Shown here: in pieces, positions 8,680 through 14,232 of the stretch
How positions within the stretch are numbered: position 1 is the first letter of the stretch
How the letters are laid out: every line of letters starts with the position of its first letter
From: Propionibacterium sp.
GTDB lineage: Bacteria; Actinomycetota; Actinomycetes; Propionibacteriales; Propionibacteriaceae
Assembly: GCA_012837465.1 (NCBI GenBank)
Contig: DURG01000300.1
Span: 1-24,029, forward strand
Direction: 5' to 3'
Length of the DNA stretch: 24,029 nt
Notes under the pieces: generated by a model
Told to the model about the DNA's origin: nothing
The model's database searches: none
What the model saw: the letters and a program-made list of their open reading frames with translations, nothing else
Program-made: the position numbers and the translations under genes

Positions 8680-9497
8680 GGATCGAACTCAAGACTGCTG
8701 ACGAGCTGCGTTTGATGCGCCGCTCCGGCCTCGTGGTCGCCGAAGGCCTCGACGCCATGGTCGCCGCCGCCCAGCCCGGCGTCACCACAGGTGAGGTCGA
8801 CGCAGTGGGGCGTGAGGTGCTCGCCAGCCACGGCGCCCGTTCCTCCTTCCTCGGCTATGGCGCCGACTACGGCACGCCCTTCCCCGGAGTCGCCTGCATC
8901 TCCACCAACAACGAACTCGTCCACGGCATCCCCGGCAGCCGGGTGCTCGAGGCCGGCGACGTCGTCTCCATCGACTTCGGCGCGATCCTGCAGGGTTGGC
9001 ACGGGGACGCCGCCCGCACCGTCATCGTCGGTGAAGGCGCCGCGGAGGACGAGGCGCTGATCGACGCCACCCGCGAGGCGTTCTGGGCCGGCGTCCTCGC
9101 CATGCGTGCAGGCGGGCGCGTGGGGGACATCTCCAAGGCGATCGAGGGCCACGTCAAGCGCCTCCCCACCCGTTACGGGACGCTGCGCGAGTACACGGGC
9201 CACGGCATCGGCTCCGAGATGCACATGGAACCAGACGTGCCGAACTGGCACCGCCGCGGCCGCTCCACGCCACGCCTCGAGACCGGCATGGTGCTCGCGA
9301 TCGAACCGATGCTGACTCGAGGCACGCACCAGACCCTCGAACTCGACGACGACTGGACCGTCGTCAGCCGCGACGGCTCCAACGGCGCCCACTGGGAGAA
9401 CACCGTCGCCATCACCGAGCACGGCCTGTGGGTGCTGACCGAGCACGACGGCGGCGCCGCACGCCTCGGCGACCTGTTCGGCCCCTTGTCCGACTGA
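8676..9497 (+). CDS. map: Methionine aminopeptidase, type I
   Basis: This 273-residue cytosolic metalloenzyme removes the initiator methionine from nascent proteins. The five metal ligands of the pita-bread fold are all visible: D100 (SIDFG), D111 (HGDAART), H176 (TGHGIG), E210 (AIEP) and E241 (WENTVAI). Substrate-pocket histidines H83 and H183 are also present. There is no N-terminal zinc-finger/SH3-binding extension, so it is the short type Ia/Ib form. The start is GTG at 8676, overlapping the adk stop by the GTGA pattern. The secY-adk-map order is widespread and links nascent-chain export and maturation. Confidence 0.97.
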   Translation: MRIELKTADELRLMRRSGLVVAEGLDAMVAAAQPGVTTGEVDAVGREVLASHGARSSFLGYGADYGTPFPGVACISTNNELVHGIPGSRVLEAGDVVSIDFGAILQGWHGDAARTVIVGEGAAEDEALIDATREAFWAGVLAMRAGGRVGDISKAIEGHVKRLPTRYGTLREYTGHGIGSEMHMEPDVPNWHRRGRSTPRLETGMVLAIEPMLTRGTHQTLELDDDWTVVSRDGSNGAHWENTVAITEHGLWVLTEHDGGAARLGDLFGPLSD

Positions 9498-9515
9498 AAC
9501 GCCTCCGCTGCGGCC

Positions 9516-9527
9516 TATGATTGGCCC
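9516..9527 (+). promoter_or_regulatory. Leaderless-type promoter of the DUF1707 gene
   Basis: A -10 TATGAT (9516-9521) is followed by exactly six bases and then the ATG at 9528, so transcription would start at or within a base of the start codon. No Shine-Dalgarno sequence is present. No good -35 is visible. The TANNNT-N6-ATG pattern is a known leaderless signature in actinobacteria. Confidence 0.55.
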
Positions 9528-9887
9528 ATGCCGCTGCCTCCCAGCTCCAAGTACATCCAGCGCTCAGGCGACCCCGTGGACGAGACGGAGCGCGACTCCA
9601 TCACCACGAGGCTCAACGATGCCTTCGCCGACGGACGCCTCACGCATGACGAGTACGCCGAGGCCATGGACATCGTCTACGGTGCCCGCACGCTCGGTGA
9701 CCTGGTGCCCGTGATGGAGAAGTTGCCTGCGGCGGCTGCCAACGTTCCCGCCATCGTCGAGCAGGGCGGCCCGCCCGCTGGCCAGCTCACGCAGCCGCGC
9801 AGCCTGGTGCCGGCCGCCGTCATGGTCGGCGTCGTGGGCCTGTCCCTGCTCGCCGTCCTCGCCATCCTGCTGATCCTGATCTTCTGA
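9528..9887 (+). CDS. DUF1707-domain membrane protein
   Basis: A 119-residue protein of unknown function. Residues about 17-65 match the DUF1707 (SHOCT-like) pattern: DETERDSITTRLNDAFADGR, then LTHDEYAEAMDIVYGARTLGDL. A proline- and glycine-rich linker follows, then one C-terminal transmembrane helix (about 92-119) rich in Val/Leu/Ile, ending almost at the last residue. The soluble domain therefore probably faces the cytoplasm with a tail anchor. DUF1707 proteins are common in actinobacteria and often begin cell-envelope or sensor-type membrane proteins; no reaction is known. It lies 30 bases after map with its own leaderless-type promoter, and 12 bases before the metallopeptidase, with which it is probably cotranscribed. 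Confidence 0.8.
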   Translation: MPLPPSSKYIQRSGDPVDETERDSITTRLNDAFADGRLTHDEYAEAMDIVYGARTLGDLVPVMEKLPAAAANVPAIVEQGGPPAGQLTQPRSLVPAAVMVGVVGLSLLAVLAILLILIF

Positions 9888-9899
9888 GCGGCTGTCACC

Positions 9900-10814
9900 A
9901 TGCGACGCTCGGGGGTGGCCCCTCGCAGGGCCCAGCCCCGCTACCCACTCGGGGTGGCGCTCGCGGGGCTGGCCACGGTGCTGATCGTCATGGTGTCGCT
10001 GGCCGTGATCGCGGTGCAGTTGCTGCGCACCGAGGAGTCCGCGCCGCTGCCGGCCAGCCGCCCCACCGAGGTGGCTGTGCCCGGCGCCGATGCTGAGGGG
10101 TGGCAACTGCCCGAGAGGCGTTGGGAGCCCCTGCCGCTGCCCGATCCGCAGTCTCCAGTGTACGGGGCGCAGGTCACCCGCCTCAACGCCCAGCCACCCG
10201 TCGAACTGATGGGGTGTTCCCCGCCCAGCGTCGTGGAGACGGAGGAGGAGTGGCGGGCCGCGGTGCGCGACCAGTGGTACTGCGTGCACCGCTCATGGGT
10301 GCCCACCCTCCACCGCTTCGGCTGGTCGACGGCCATGCCACGGGTCCACTTCTTCGAGGGTGAGGGCGACGACAGCGCCTGCGGCCACCTCGTGGCCCCG
10401 GCCTTCTACTGCTCGGCGGGGGAGGGGAGCGTGCACTTCGGCGTGCGGCACTACGACATGGCCCGCACCTGGGATCTGTCGGTGAACGAGATGGTCAACC
10501 ACGAATACGGCCACCACCTGCAGAGCTTGGCCGGCGTGACCGCGGCCAAGGTCGCGCTGCCGTGGAGCGTCGAACTCGAGCGCCGCGCCGAACTCCAGGC
10601 CACCTGCTGGTCCGCGGCGATGACCTACCGCAACGCCGCGGTGGGCTTCGGCCAGGCGGAGTACGACTCGTGGCAGGAGCGGCTGGAGACCATGCGGGCC
10701 GATGGCGTGCACGGTGACCGCGAGTCGCTGGTCCGCTGGGGCACCCGCGGCCTCTACGCGGCCACCATGAACGACTGCAACACCTGGGTCGTCCCCGAGG
10801 CCGACGTCAGCTGA
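9900..10814 (+). CDS. Membrane-anchored putative neutral zinc metallopeptidase (YpfJ-like)
   Basis: A 304-residue protein with a basic N-terminus and one transmembrane helix (about 17-42), then an extracytoplasmic domain. The zinc-binding HEYGH is at residues 201-205 (HExxH class). The likely third ligand E231 lies in ERRAELQATCWSAA, matching the ELQADC-type motif of the Zn_peptidase (PF04228) family. Four extracytoplasmic cysteines before the active site (C106, C128, C161, C171), plus C236 and one near the C-terminus, suggest disulfides. The first 100 residues after the membrane are proline-rich and probably flexible. Substrates of this family are unknown. It follows the DUF1707 gene closely without a clear ribosome-binding site, and converges on the YciI-like gene with an 18-base gap. 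Confidence 0.82.
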   Translation: MRRSGVAPRRAQPRYPLGVALAGLATVLIVMVSLAVIAVQLLRTEESAPLPASRPTEVAVPGADAEGWQLPERRWEPLPLPDPQSPVYGAQVTRLNAQPPVELMGCSPPSVVETEEEWRAAVRDQWYCVHRSWVPTLHRFGWSTAMPRVHFFEGEGDDSACGHLVAPAFYCSAGEGSVHFGVRHYDMARTWDLSVNEMVNHEYGHHLQSLAGVTAAKVALPWSVELERRAELQATCWSAAMTYRNAAVGFGQAEYDSWQERLETMRADGVHGDRESLVRWGTRGLYAATMNDCNTWVVPEADVS

Positions 10815-10832
10815 GGTTTCGCGGCCCGGTGC

Positions 10833-11117
10833 TCAATCGGCGAAGACGCCGATGAGGGGGTTCCACTCCGTGACGTCGCGGCCCTTGATCAGCCCGGCCT
10901 CCCAGAAGGGGTCCTCGTCGAGGTGCCGCTCCACCTCGGCGACGCTGCCCGCCCTCAGGATGAGGAGCGCGCTGGGCTGCCCGGCATCGACGAACGGGCC
11001 GCTCGCCAGCAGCGGGCCATCGGTGAGCATCGCCAGGAAGGCGCGGTGCTGGGGGCGGACCCGGTCGAGTTCTGCGGTGTCGTCGGAATACGTGTACTGC
11101 ACTGCGAAATAGGCCAT
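10833..11117 (-). CDS. YciI-like protein
   Basis: A 94-residue single-domain protein with the dimeric alpha+beta ferredoxin-like YciI fold. It begins MAYFAVQYTYSDD and contains RPQHRAFLAMLTDGPLLASG (the conserved His-containing helix and strand), then ILRAGSVAEVERHLDEDPFW. The family resembles muconolactone isomerase-like enzymes and has conserved His/Asp pairs, but in vivo reactions are mostly unknown. It is transcribed divergently from infA, and its candidate leaderless promoter lies just outside the start codon. The role is not deducible from its neighbours. Confidence 0.85.
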   Translation of the reverse strand: MAYFAVQYTYSDDTAELDRVRPQHRAFLAMLTDGPLLASGPFVDAGQPSALLILRAGSVAEVERHLDEDPFWEAGLIKGRDVTEWNPLIGVFAD

Positions 11118-11129
11118 GGGGCCACCCTA
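11118..11129 (-). promoter_or_regulatory. Leaderless-type promoter of the YciI-like gene
   Basis: On the minus strand TAGGGT (11129-11124) is followed by six bases and then the ATG at 11117. This is the same TANNNT-N6-ATG layout as at 9516 and 19632. There is no Shine-Dalgarno sequence. It faces away from the infA promoter about 30 bp further on. Confidence 0.5.
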
Positions 11130-11156
11130 ATGCGGCTTCGACGGCCGCCCCGGGGT

Positions 11157-11185
11157 TTGGCCGTACGCGCAAGTGAGCGTAAACT
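11157..11185 (+). promoter_or_regulatory. Promoter of infA
   Basis: A -35 TTGGCC (11157-11162) and a -10 TAAACT (11180-11185) have 17-bp spacing, making this one of the best sigma-70-type promoters in the window. The predicted start is near 11192, giving a leader of about 55 nt to the ATG at 11248. It lies in the divergent region between the YciI-like gene and infA. Confidence 0.65.
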
Positions 11186-11247
11186 GAATGATTGAAATCT
11201 CATCAGCGCGCGATACCGAGCACCTGATGGCGAACAGAAGAGAGTTT

Positions 11248-11469
11248 ATGGCGAAGAAAGAAGGAGCCCTCGAACTCGAGGGCACCGTGGTCGAGGCCCT
11301 GCCCAACGCGATGTTCCGCGTGGAACTGGCCAACGGCCACAAGGTCCTGACCACCATCAGCGGCAAGATGCGCCAGCACTACATCCGCATCCTGCCCTCG
11401 GATCGCGTCGTCGTGGAGCTGTCTCCCTACGACCTGACCCGCGGCCGCATCGTCTACCGACACAAGTGA
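11248..11469 (+). CDS. infA: Translation initiation factor IF-1
   Basis: A 73-residue OB-fold protein beginning MAKKEGALELEGTVVEALPN and ending RGRIVYRHK, essentially the full IF-1 consensus, including the RVELANGHKVLTTISGKMR segment and the conserved HYIRILPSDRV. IF-1 binds the 30S A site and works with IF-2 and IF-3. An in-frame ATG at 11188 is rejected because it adds 20 non-conserved residues and lies at the predicted transcription start; AGAAGAGAG precedes the chosen ATG. Unlike the common infA-rpmJ-rpsM order, it is a single-gene unit with its own promoter and a strong terminator. Confidence 0.97.
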   Translation: MAKKEGALELEGTVVEALPNAMFRVELANGHKVLTTISGKMRQHYIRILPSDRVVVELSPYDLTRGRIVYRHK

Positions 11470-11499
11470 GCCCCGCGGCCCAGCGGCCGCGACTCGCAG

Positions 11500-11536
11500 G
11501 GCGTCGCCTGATCCAACCGGATCGGCGGCGCCTTTT
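11500..11536 (+). terminator. Rho-independent terminator of infA
   Basis: GGCGTCGCC (11500-11508) pairs with GGCGGCGCC (11524-11532) with one T-G wobble. The stem continues through GATCC (11510-11514) and GGATC (11519-11523) around an AACC loop, with one bulged T, and is followed by TTTT (11533-11536). It is a long, stable stem 30 bases after the infA stop. Confidence 0.85.
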
Positions 11537-11561
11537 CGCTTCGCTCAGCCTGGAACCAGGC

Positions 11562-12101
11562 TCAGGCGGCGTCGCCCGGGACGAACTCCGTCATGGGCTT
11601 CGTCGCGGCCGTCCAGGCCACCATCCAGTGGGGGACCCCCTCCTGGACCTCCTCGCCCGTGAGCGCCACCAGGTCGGCTGGGTCGACGGTGCCGCCGCTC
11701 TTCTTCAGGAAGCGCGCCCGTACCGCGGCCTGCGCATACAGCGTGCGGCCGATGCAGAAGTGCTGCTCCACGTAGACCCACGGCCCGTCGAAGCCCACCA
11801 GGCGCGTGTAGAGGTCGAACTTCTTGAACGGGTTCAGGGAGCGCCGGTAGGTGATCGACTGCCCCGCGACGACCGGATACCAGCCCTTCTCCGAGATCTT
11901 CTGCCACATCCCCGTGCGCAGCATGAGGTCGAGGCGGCCCAGGTCCATGAGCGTGAGGAACTTGCCGTTGTTCATGTGGCCGAGGACGTCCAGGTCCGTC
12001 GGCATCACCCGGAACGGCGTGCGGGCCGTGTCCCACAACCCCATGCGGGGCCGGAAGGCGGACAGGACGCGCAGCAGCAGGAGCCGGATGTAGAGGTTCA
12101 C
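11562..12101 (-). CDS. Hotdog-fold acyl-CoA thioesterase family protein
   Basis: A 179-residue protein of the 4HBT/THEM6-like thioesterase group. The first 15 residues form a hydrophobic helix (MNLYIRLLLLRVLSAF), probably a membrane-associating segment. The signature TDLDVLGHMNNGKFLTLMDL covers residues 35-54, with D38, H42 and N44-N45 in the usual active-site region. A central QSITYRRSLNPFKKFDLYTR segment follows. Such enzymes hydrolyse acyl-CoA or related thioesters; the substrate is unknown. The start is a GTG at 12101, with a -10 only seven bases upstream (leaderless type) and a palindrome beside that -10. It lies inverted between infA and rpmJ, genes that usually adjoin, which suggests insertion or rearrangement at this joint. 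Confidence 0.82.
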   Translation of the reverse strand: MNLYIRLLLLRVLSAFRPRMGLWDTARTPFRVMPTDLDVLGHMNNGKFLTLMDLGRLDLMLRTGMWQKISEKGWYPVVAGQSITYRRSLNPFKKFDLYTRLVGFDGPWVYVEQHFCIGRTLYAQAAVRARFLKKSGGTVDPADLVALTGEEVQEGVPHWMVAWTAATKPMTEFVPGDAA

Positions 12102-12114
12102 GCCTCGCAGGATA
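12102..12114 (-). promoter_or_regulatory. Leaderless-type promoter of the thioesterase gene
   Basis: On the minus strand a -10 TATCCT (12114-12109) is followed by seven bases and then the GTG start at 12101. No Shine-Dalgarno sequence is present. The palindrome at 12117-12133 fills the spacer region just upstream of the -10, a position suited to an operator. Confidence 0.5.
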
Positions 12115-12116
12115 GC

Positions 12117-12133
12117 CGATACCTCCGGTATCG
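12117..12133. promoter_or_regulatory. Palindrome CGATACC-N3-GGTATCG, possible operator
   Basis: Perfect 7-bp arms (12117-12123 and 12127-12133) surround a 3-bp centre, immediately upstream of the -10 box of the minus-strand thioesterase gene. The size and symmetry fit a dimeric repressor site of TetR/GntR type. No regulator gene is adjacent, so the binding protein is unknown. Confidence 0.45.
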
Positions 12134-12140
12134 CTTAGCT

Positions 12141-12170
12141 TGGATCCACCGGTGCCGATCGGTGGATCCA
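12141..12170. repeat. Perfect 11-bp inverted repeat between thioesterase and rpmJ
   Basis: TGGATCCACCG (12141-12151) and CGGTGGATCCA (12160-12170) are exact inverted copies with an 8-base centre. It lies between the thioesterase promoter and the rpmJ promoter. No T-run follows on either strand, so a terminator is unlikely. An operator or insulating structure is possible. Confidence 0.6.
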
Positions 12171-12188
12171 GGCGAAGTTTCATACGTT

Positions 12189-12217
12189 TTGCGATCTGGG
12201 CGTGGGTCGCGTAATGT
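12189..12217 (+). promoter_or_regulatory. Promoter of the alpha ribosomal operon (rpmJ onward)
   Basis: A -35 TTGCGA (12189-12194) and a -10 TAATGT (12212-12217) have 17-bp spacing. The predicted start is near 12224, leaving a leader of about 110 nt before rpmJ. It is the only good promoter between the thioesterase and rplQ and probably drives rpmJ-rpsM-rpsK-rpsD-rpoA-rplQ. Confidence 0.6.
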
Positions 12218-12335
12218 TGACCCTCGGTCGTCTGTGCCCGTGCGCGCCCGCGTGCGTGCTGACGATCGAAGCTCATCCACCACAAGATTGGGCGCGCCCC
12301 TGCGCTCCCAGTCGCCGATTGAAAAGGTTGCTCGA

Positions 12336-12449
12336 ATGAAGGTTCAGCCGAGCGTCAAGAAGATCTGCGACAAGTGCAAGGTCATTCGCCGGCACGGTCG
12401 TGTGATGGTGATCTGCGACAACCCGCGCCACAAGCAGCGCCAGGGCTGA
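12336..12449 (+). CDS. rpmJ: 50S ribosomal protein L36, zinc-binding
   Basis: A complete 37-residue protein, MKVQPSVKKICDKCKVIRRH onward, ending DNPRHKQRQG. The zinc ligands C11, C14, C27 and H32 are all present, so this is the C+ form. L36 binds 23S rRNA near the GTPase-associated region. The ATG at 12336 is chosen because it gives exactly the family length; the longer open frame upstream of it is non-coding leader. It is separated from rpsM by a 186-base structured spacer, longer than usual for this operon. Confidence 0.97.
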   Translation: MKVQPSVKKICDKCKVIRRHGRVMVICDNPRHKQRQG

Positions 12450-12635
12450 TCACAGAGCACCGCGGTACGAGGTCCTGACCGAGTCCGCCAGACAACTGAA
12501 ACAACGTGATGGCTAGACCCCCCAGGGGGTCGACCACCCTTGGACGAAGGCCAAGGCCCCGTCGGTGCCGCAAGGCGCCACAGGCGACGGGGATGCGTCA
12601 CGCCCACACCTTCGCCTATGAAAGGAAACCGCCTG
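12450..12635 (+). promoter_or_regulatory. Structured leader/spacer upstream of rpsM
   Basis: This 186-base gap holds two strong structures. The first is GACCCCC (12516-12522) with GGGGGTC (12525-12531). The second is CCCCGTC (12557-12563) with GACGGGG (12586-12592), enclosing GGTGCC-GCAA-GGCGCC (12564-12579), a hairpin closed by a GNRA tetraloop. There is no T-run, so these are not terminators. AAAGGA (12620-12625) before the rpsM ATG is the ribosome-binding site. A weak TAGACC (12514-12519) could be a second -10. A regulatory leader controlling the rpsM-rpsK-rpsD block is plausible but unproven. Confidence 0.5.
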
Positions 12636-13010
12636 ATGGCACGCCTCGTTGGTGTTGACCTGCCGCGCGAAAAGCGCCTTGAGGTCGCACTCACCTACAT
12701 CTTCGGCATCGGACGCACCCGCGCTGCCGAAACCCTCGCCGCGACTGGAGTCTCCGGCGATCTCCGCGTCCACCAGCTGACCGACGACCAGCTCGTCGCG
12801 CTGCGTGACCACATCGAAGGCAGCTACGAGATCGAGGGTGACCTCCGTCGTAGCACCGCCGCCGACATCCGCCGCAAGGTCGAGATCGGCAACTACCAGG
12901 GCCGTCGCCACCGCAGCGGCCTGCCGGTTCGTGGTCAGCGCACCCGCACCAACGCCCGCACCCGCAAGGGCAAGAAGAAGGCCGTCGCCGGCAAGAAGAA
13001 GGCACGCTGA
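12636..13010 (+). CDS. rpsM: 30S ribosomal protein S13
   Basis: A 124-residue protein starting MARLVGVDLPREKRLEVALT. It has the H2TH region (YIFGIGRTRAAETL), the GSYEIEGDLRR segment, and the basic C-terminal tail RGQRTRTNARTRKGKKKAV that reaches the P-site tRNAs. S13 lies in the 30S head and bridges to L5. The ATG at 12636 gives the family N-terminus. Upstream in-frame codons belong to the structured leader. Confidence 0.98.
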   Translation: MARLVGVDLPREKRLEVALTYIFGIGRTRAAETLAATGVSGDLRVHQLTDDQLVALRDHIEGSYEIEGDLRRSTAADIRRKVEIGNYQGRRHRSGLPVRGQRTRTNARTRKGKKKAVAGKKKAR

Positions 13011-13061
13011 CCCCCGGGTCGGTCGCCTCCTCTCAGGACTCGAAGGAGACAGAAAGAACTT

Positions 13062-13469
13062 ATGGCTACTGCAAGCCGCAAGGCCGGCGCCAAGACCAAG
13101 GGCCGCCGCAAGGAAAAGAAGAACGTGCTCGCCGGTCAGGCGCACATCAAGTCCACGTTCAACAACACCATCATCTCGATCACCGATCCCACGGGTGCCG
13201 TGATCTCCTGGGCCTCCGCCGGCACCGTCGGCTTCAAGGGCTCCCGCAAGTCGACCCCGTTCGCCGCCCAGATGGCCGCTGAGGCCGCCGGCCGCCGCGC
13301 CATGGAGCACGGCATGAAGCGCGTCGACGTGTTCGTCAAGGGCCCCGGCTCCGGCCGTGAGACCGCCATCCGCTCGCTCGGTGCCGTCGGCCTCGAGGTC
13401 GGCGCCATCTCCGACGTGACGCCGGTGCCGCACAACGGCTGCCGCCCGCCGAAGCGCCGTCGCGTCTGA
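13062..13469 (+). CDS. rpsK: 30S ribosomal protein S11
   Basis: A 135-residue protein with a lysine/arginine-rich N-terminus (KAGAKTKGRRKEKKN), AHIKSTFNNTIISITDPTGA, and the C-terminal PVPHNGCRPPKRRRV signature. S11 forms part of the 30S platform and E site, and contacts the mRNA exit region. An AAGGAGA lies 15-20 bases before the ATG. The spacing to rpsM is 51 bases, with no notable structure in the gap. Confidence 0.98.
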   Translation: MATASRKAGAKTKGRRKEKKNVLAGQAHIKSTFNNTIISITDPTGAVISWASAGTVGFKGSRKSTPFAAQMAAEAAGRRAMEHGMKRVDVFVKGPGSGRETAIRSLGAVGLEVGAISDVTPVPHNGCRPPKRRRV

Positions 13470-13501
13470 TCCGGCCCGAGAGAGTAAAGGACTAACACAT
13501 C

Positions 13502-14107
13502 ATGGCTCGTTACACCGGCCCCATCACCAAGAAGTCCCGTCGCCTCGGGACTGACCTCGTCGGCAACGACAAGGCCTTCGAGCGTCGCCCGTACCCCCCG
13601 GGGCAGCACGGCCGCGGCCGCACGAAGGATTCCGAGTACTCGCTGCAGCTGCGCGAGAAGCAGAAGGCCCGTTACGCGTACGGCGTGCTCGAGAAGCAGT
13701 TCCGTCGCTACTACGAAGAGGCCGACCGTCACCCCGGCAAGACCGGTGACCGCCTGCTCCAGATCCTGGAGTCGCGCCTCGACAACGTCGTGTACCGCGC
13801 AGGCTTCGCCGAGACCCGCCGCCAGGCGCGTCAGCTCGTCGTGCACGGCCACTTCCTGGTCAACGGCCAGCGCGTCAACATCCCGTCGTACCGCGTCCGC
13901 GCCAAGGACATCGTCGACGTGGCTGAGAAGTCGCTGAACCTGACCCCGTTCATCATCGCCCGCGAAACGCACGGCGAGCGTTCGGTCCCCGCCTGGCTGG
14001 AGGCCCGCCCGAACCGCATGCGCATCCTCGTGCACCAGCTCCCCGTCCGCGAGCAGATCGTGATCGACGTCCAGGAGCAGATGATCGTCGAGCTCTACTC
14101 GAAGTGA
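13502..14107 (+). CDS. rpsD: 30S ribosomal protein S4
   Basis: A 201-residue protein starting MARYTGPITKKSRRLGTDLV and containing the S4 RNA-binding domain (LESRLDNVVYRAGFAETRRQ, then ARQLVVHGHFLVNGQRVNIP). There are no N-terminal cysteines, so this is the zinc-free C- form. S4 is a primary assembly protein of the 30S body and, in E. coli, the translational repressor of the alpha operon; in Firmicutes it regulates its own message. Whether it acts on the rpsM leader here is unknown. Three consecutive hairpins follow the stop. Confidence 0.98.
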   Translation: MARYTGPITKKSRRLGTDLVGNDKAFERRPYPPGQHGRGRTKDSEYSLQLREKQKARYAYGVLEKQFRRYYEEADRHPGKTGDRLLQILESRLDNVVYRAGFAETRRQARQLVVHGHFLVNGQRVNIPSYRVRAKDIVDVAEKSLNLTPFIIARETHGERSVPAWLEARPNRMRILVHQLPVREQIVIDVQEQMIVELYSK

Positions 14108-14113
14108 TCCGTC

Positions 14114-14187
14114 GGGGCTTCGTCCCCACCCCCGCCCCGTCCGGCTCACCCCGGGCGGGGCGCTGGGCCCGATGGTCGGAGCCCAGC
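14114..14187 (+). promoter_or_regulatory. Three consecutive hairpins between rpsD and rpoA
   Basis: Hairpin 1 is GGGG-CTTCGT-CCCC (14114-14127). Hairpin 2 is GCCCCGTCCGG (14134-14144) with CCGGGCGGGGC (14151-14161): an 11-bp stem with one wobble and a CTCACC loop. Hairpin 3 is GCTGGGC (14162-14168) with GCCCAGC (14181-14187), enclosing CCGA-TGG-TCGG. Hairpins 2 and 3 abut with no gap. No T-run follows any of them. The rpoA Shine-Dalgarno lies about 35 bases further on. Possible roles are mRNA processing or stability, or differential expression of rpoA relative to the ribosomal genes. Confidence 0.6.
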
Positions 14188-14232
14188 ACTTATCGCGTCA
14201 TCAAATAGCGGTTGGCGCGGGAAGGAAAACCA

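Noticed and set aside
11547..11562. AGCCTGG-AA-CCAGGCT palindrome as a thioesterase terminator
   Set aside because: It overlaps the thioesterase stop codon by one base and has no T-run on the minus strand. It could assist folding but is not supported as a terminator.
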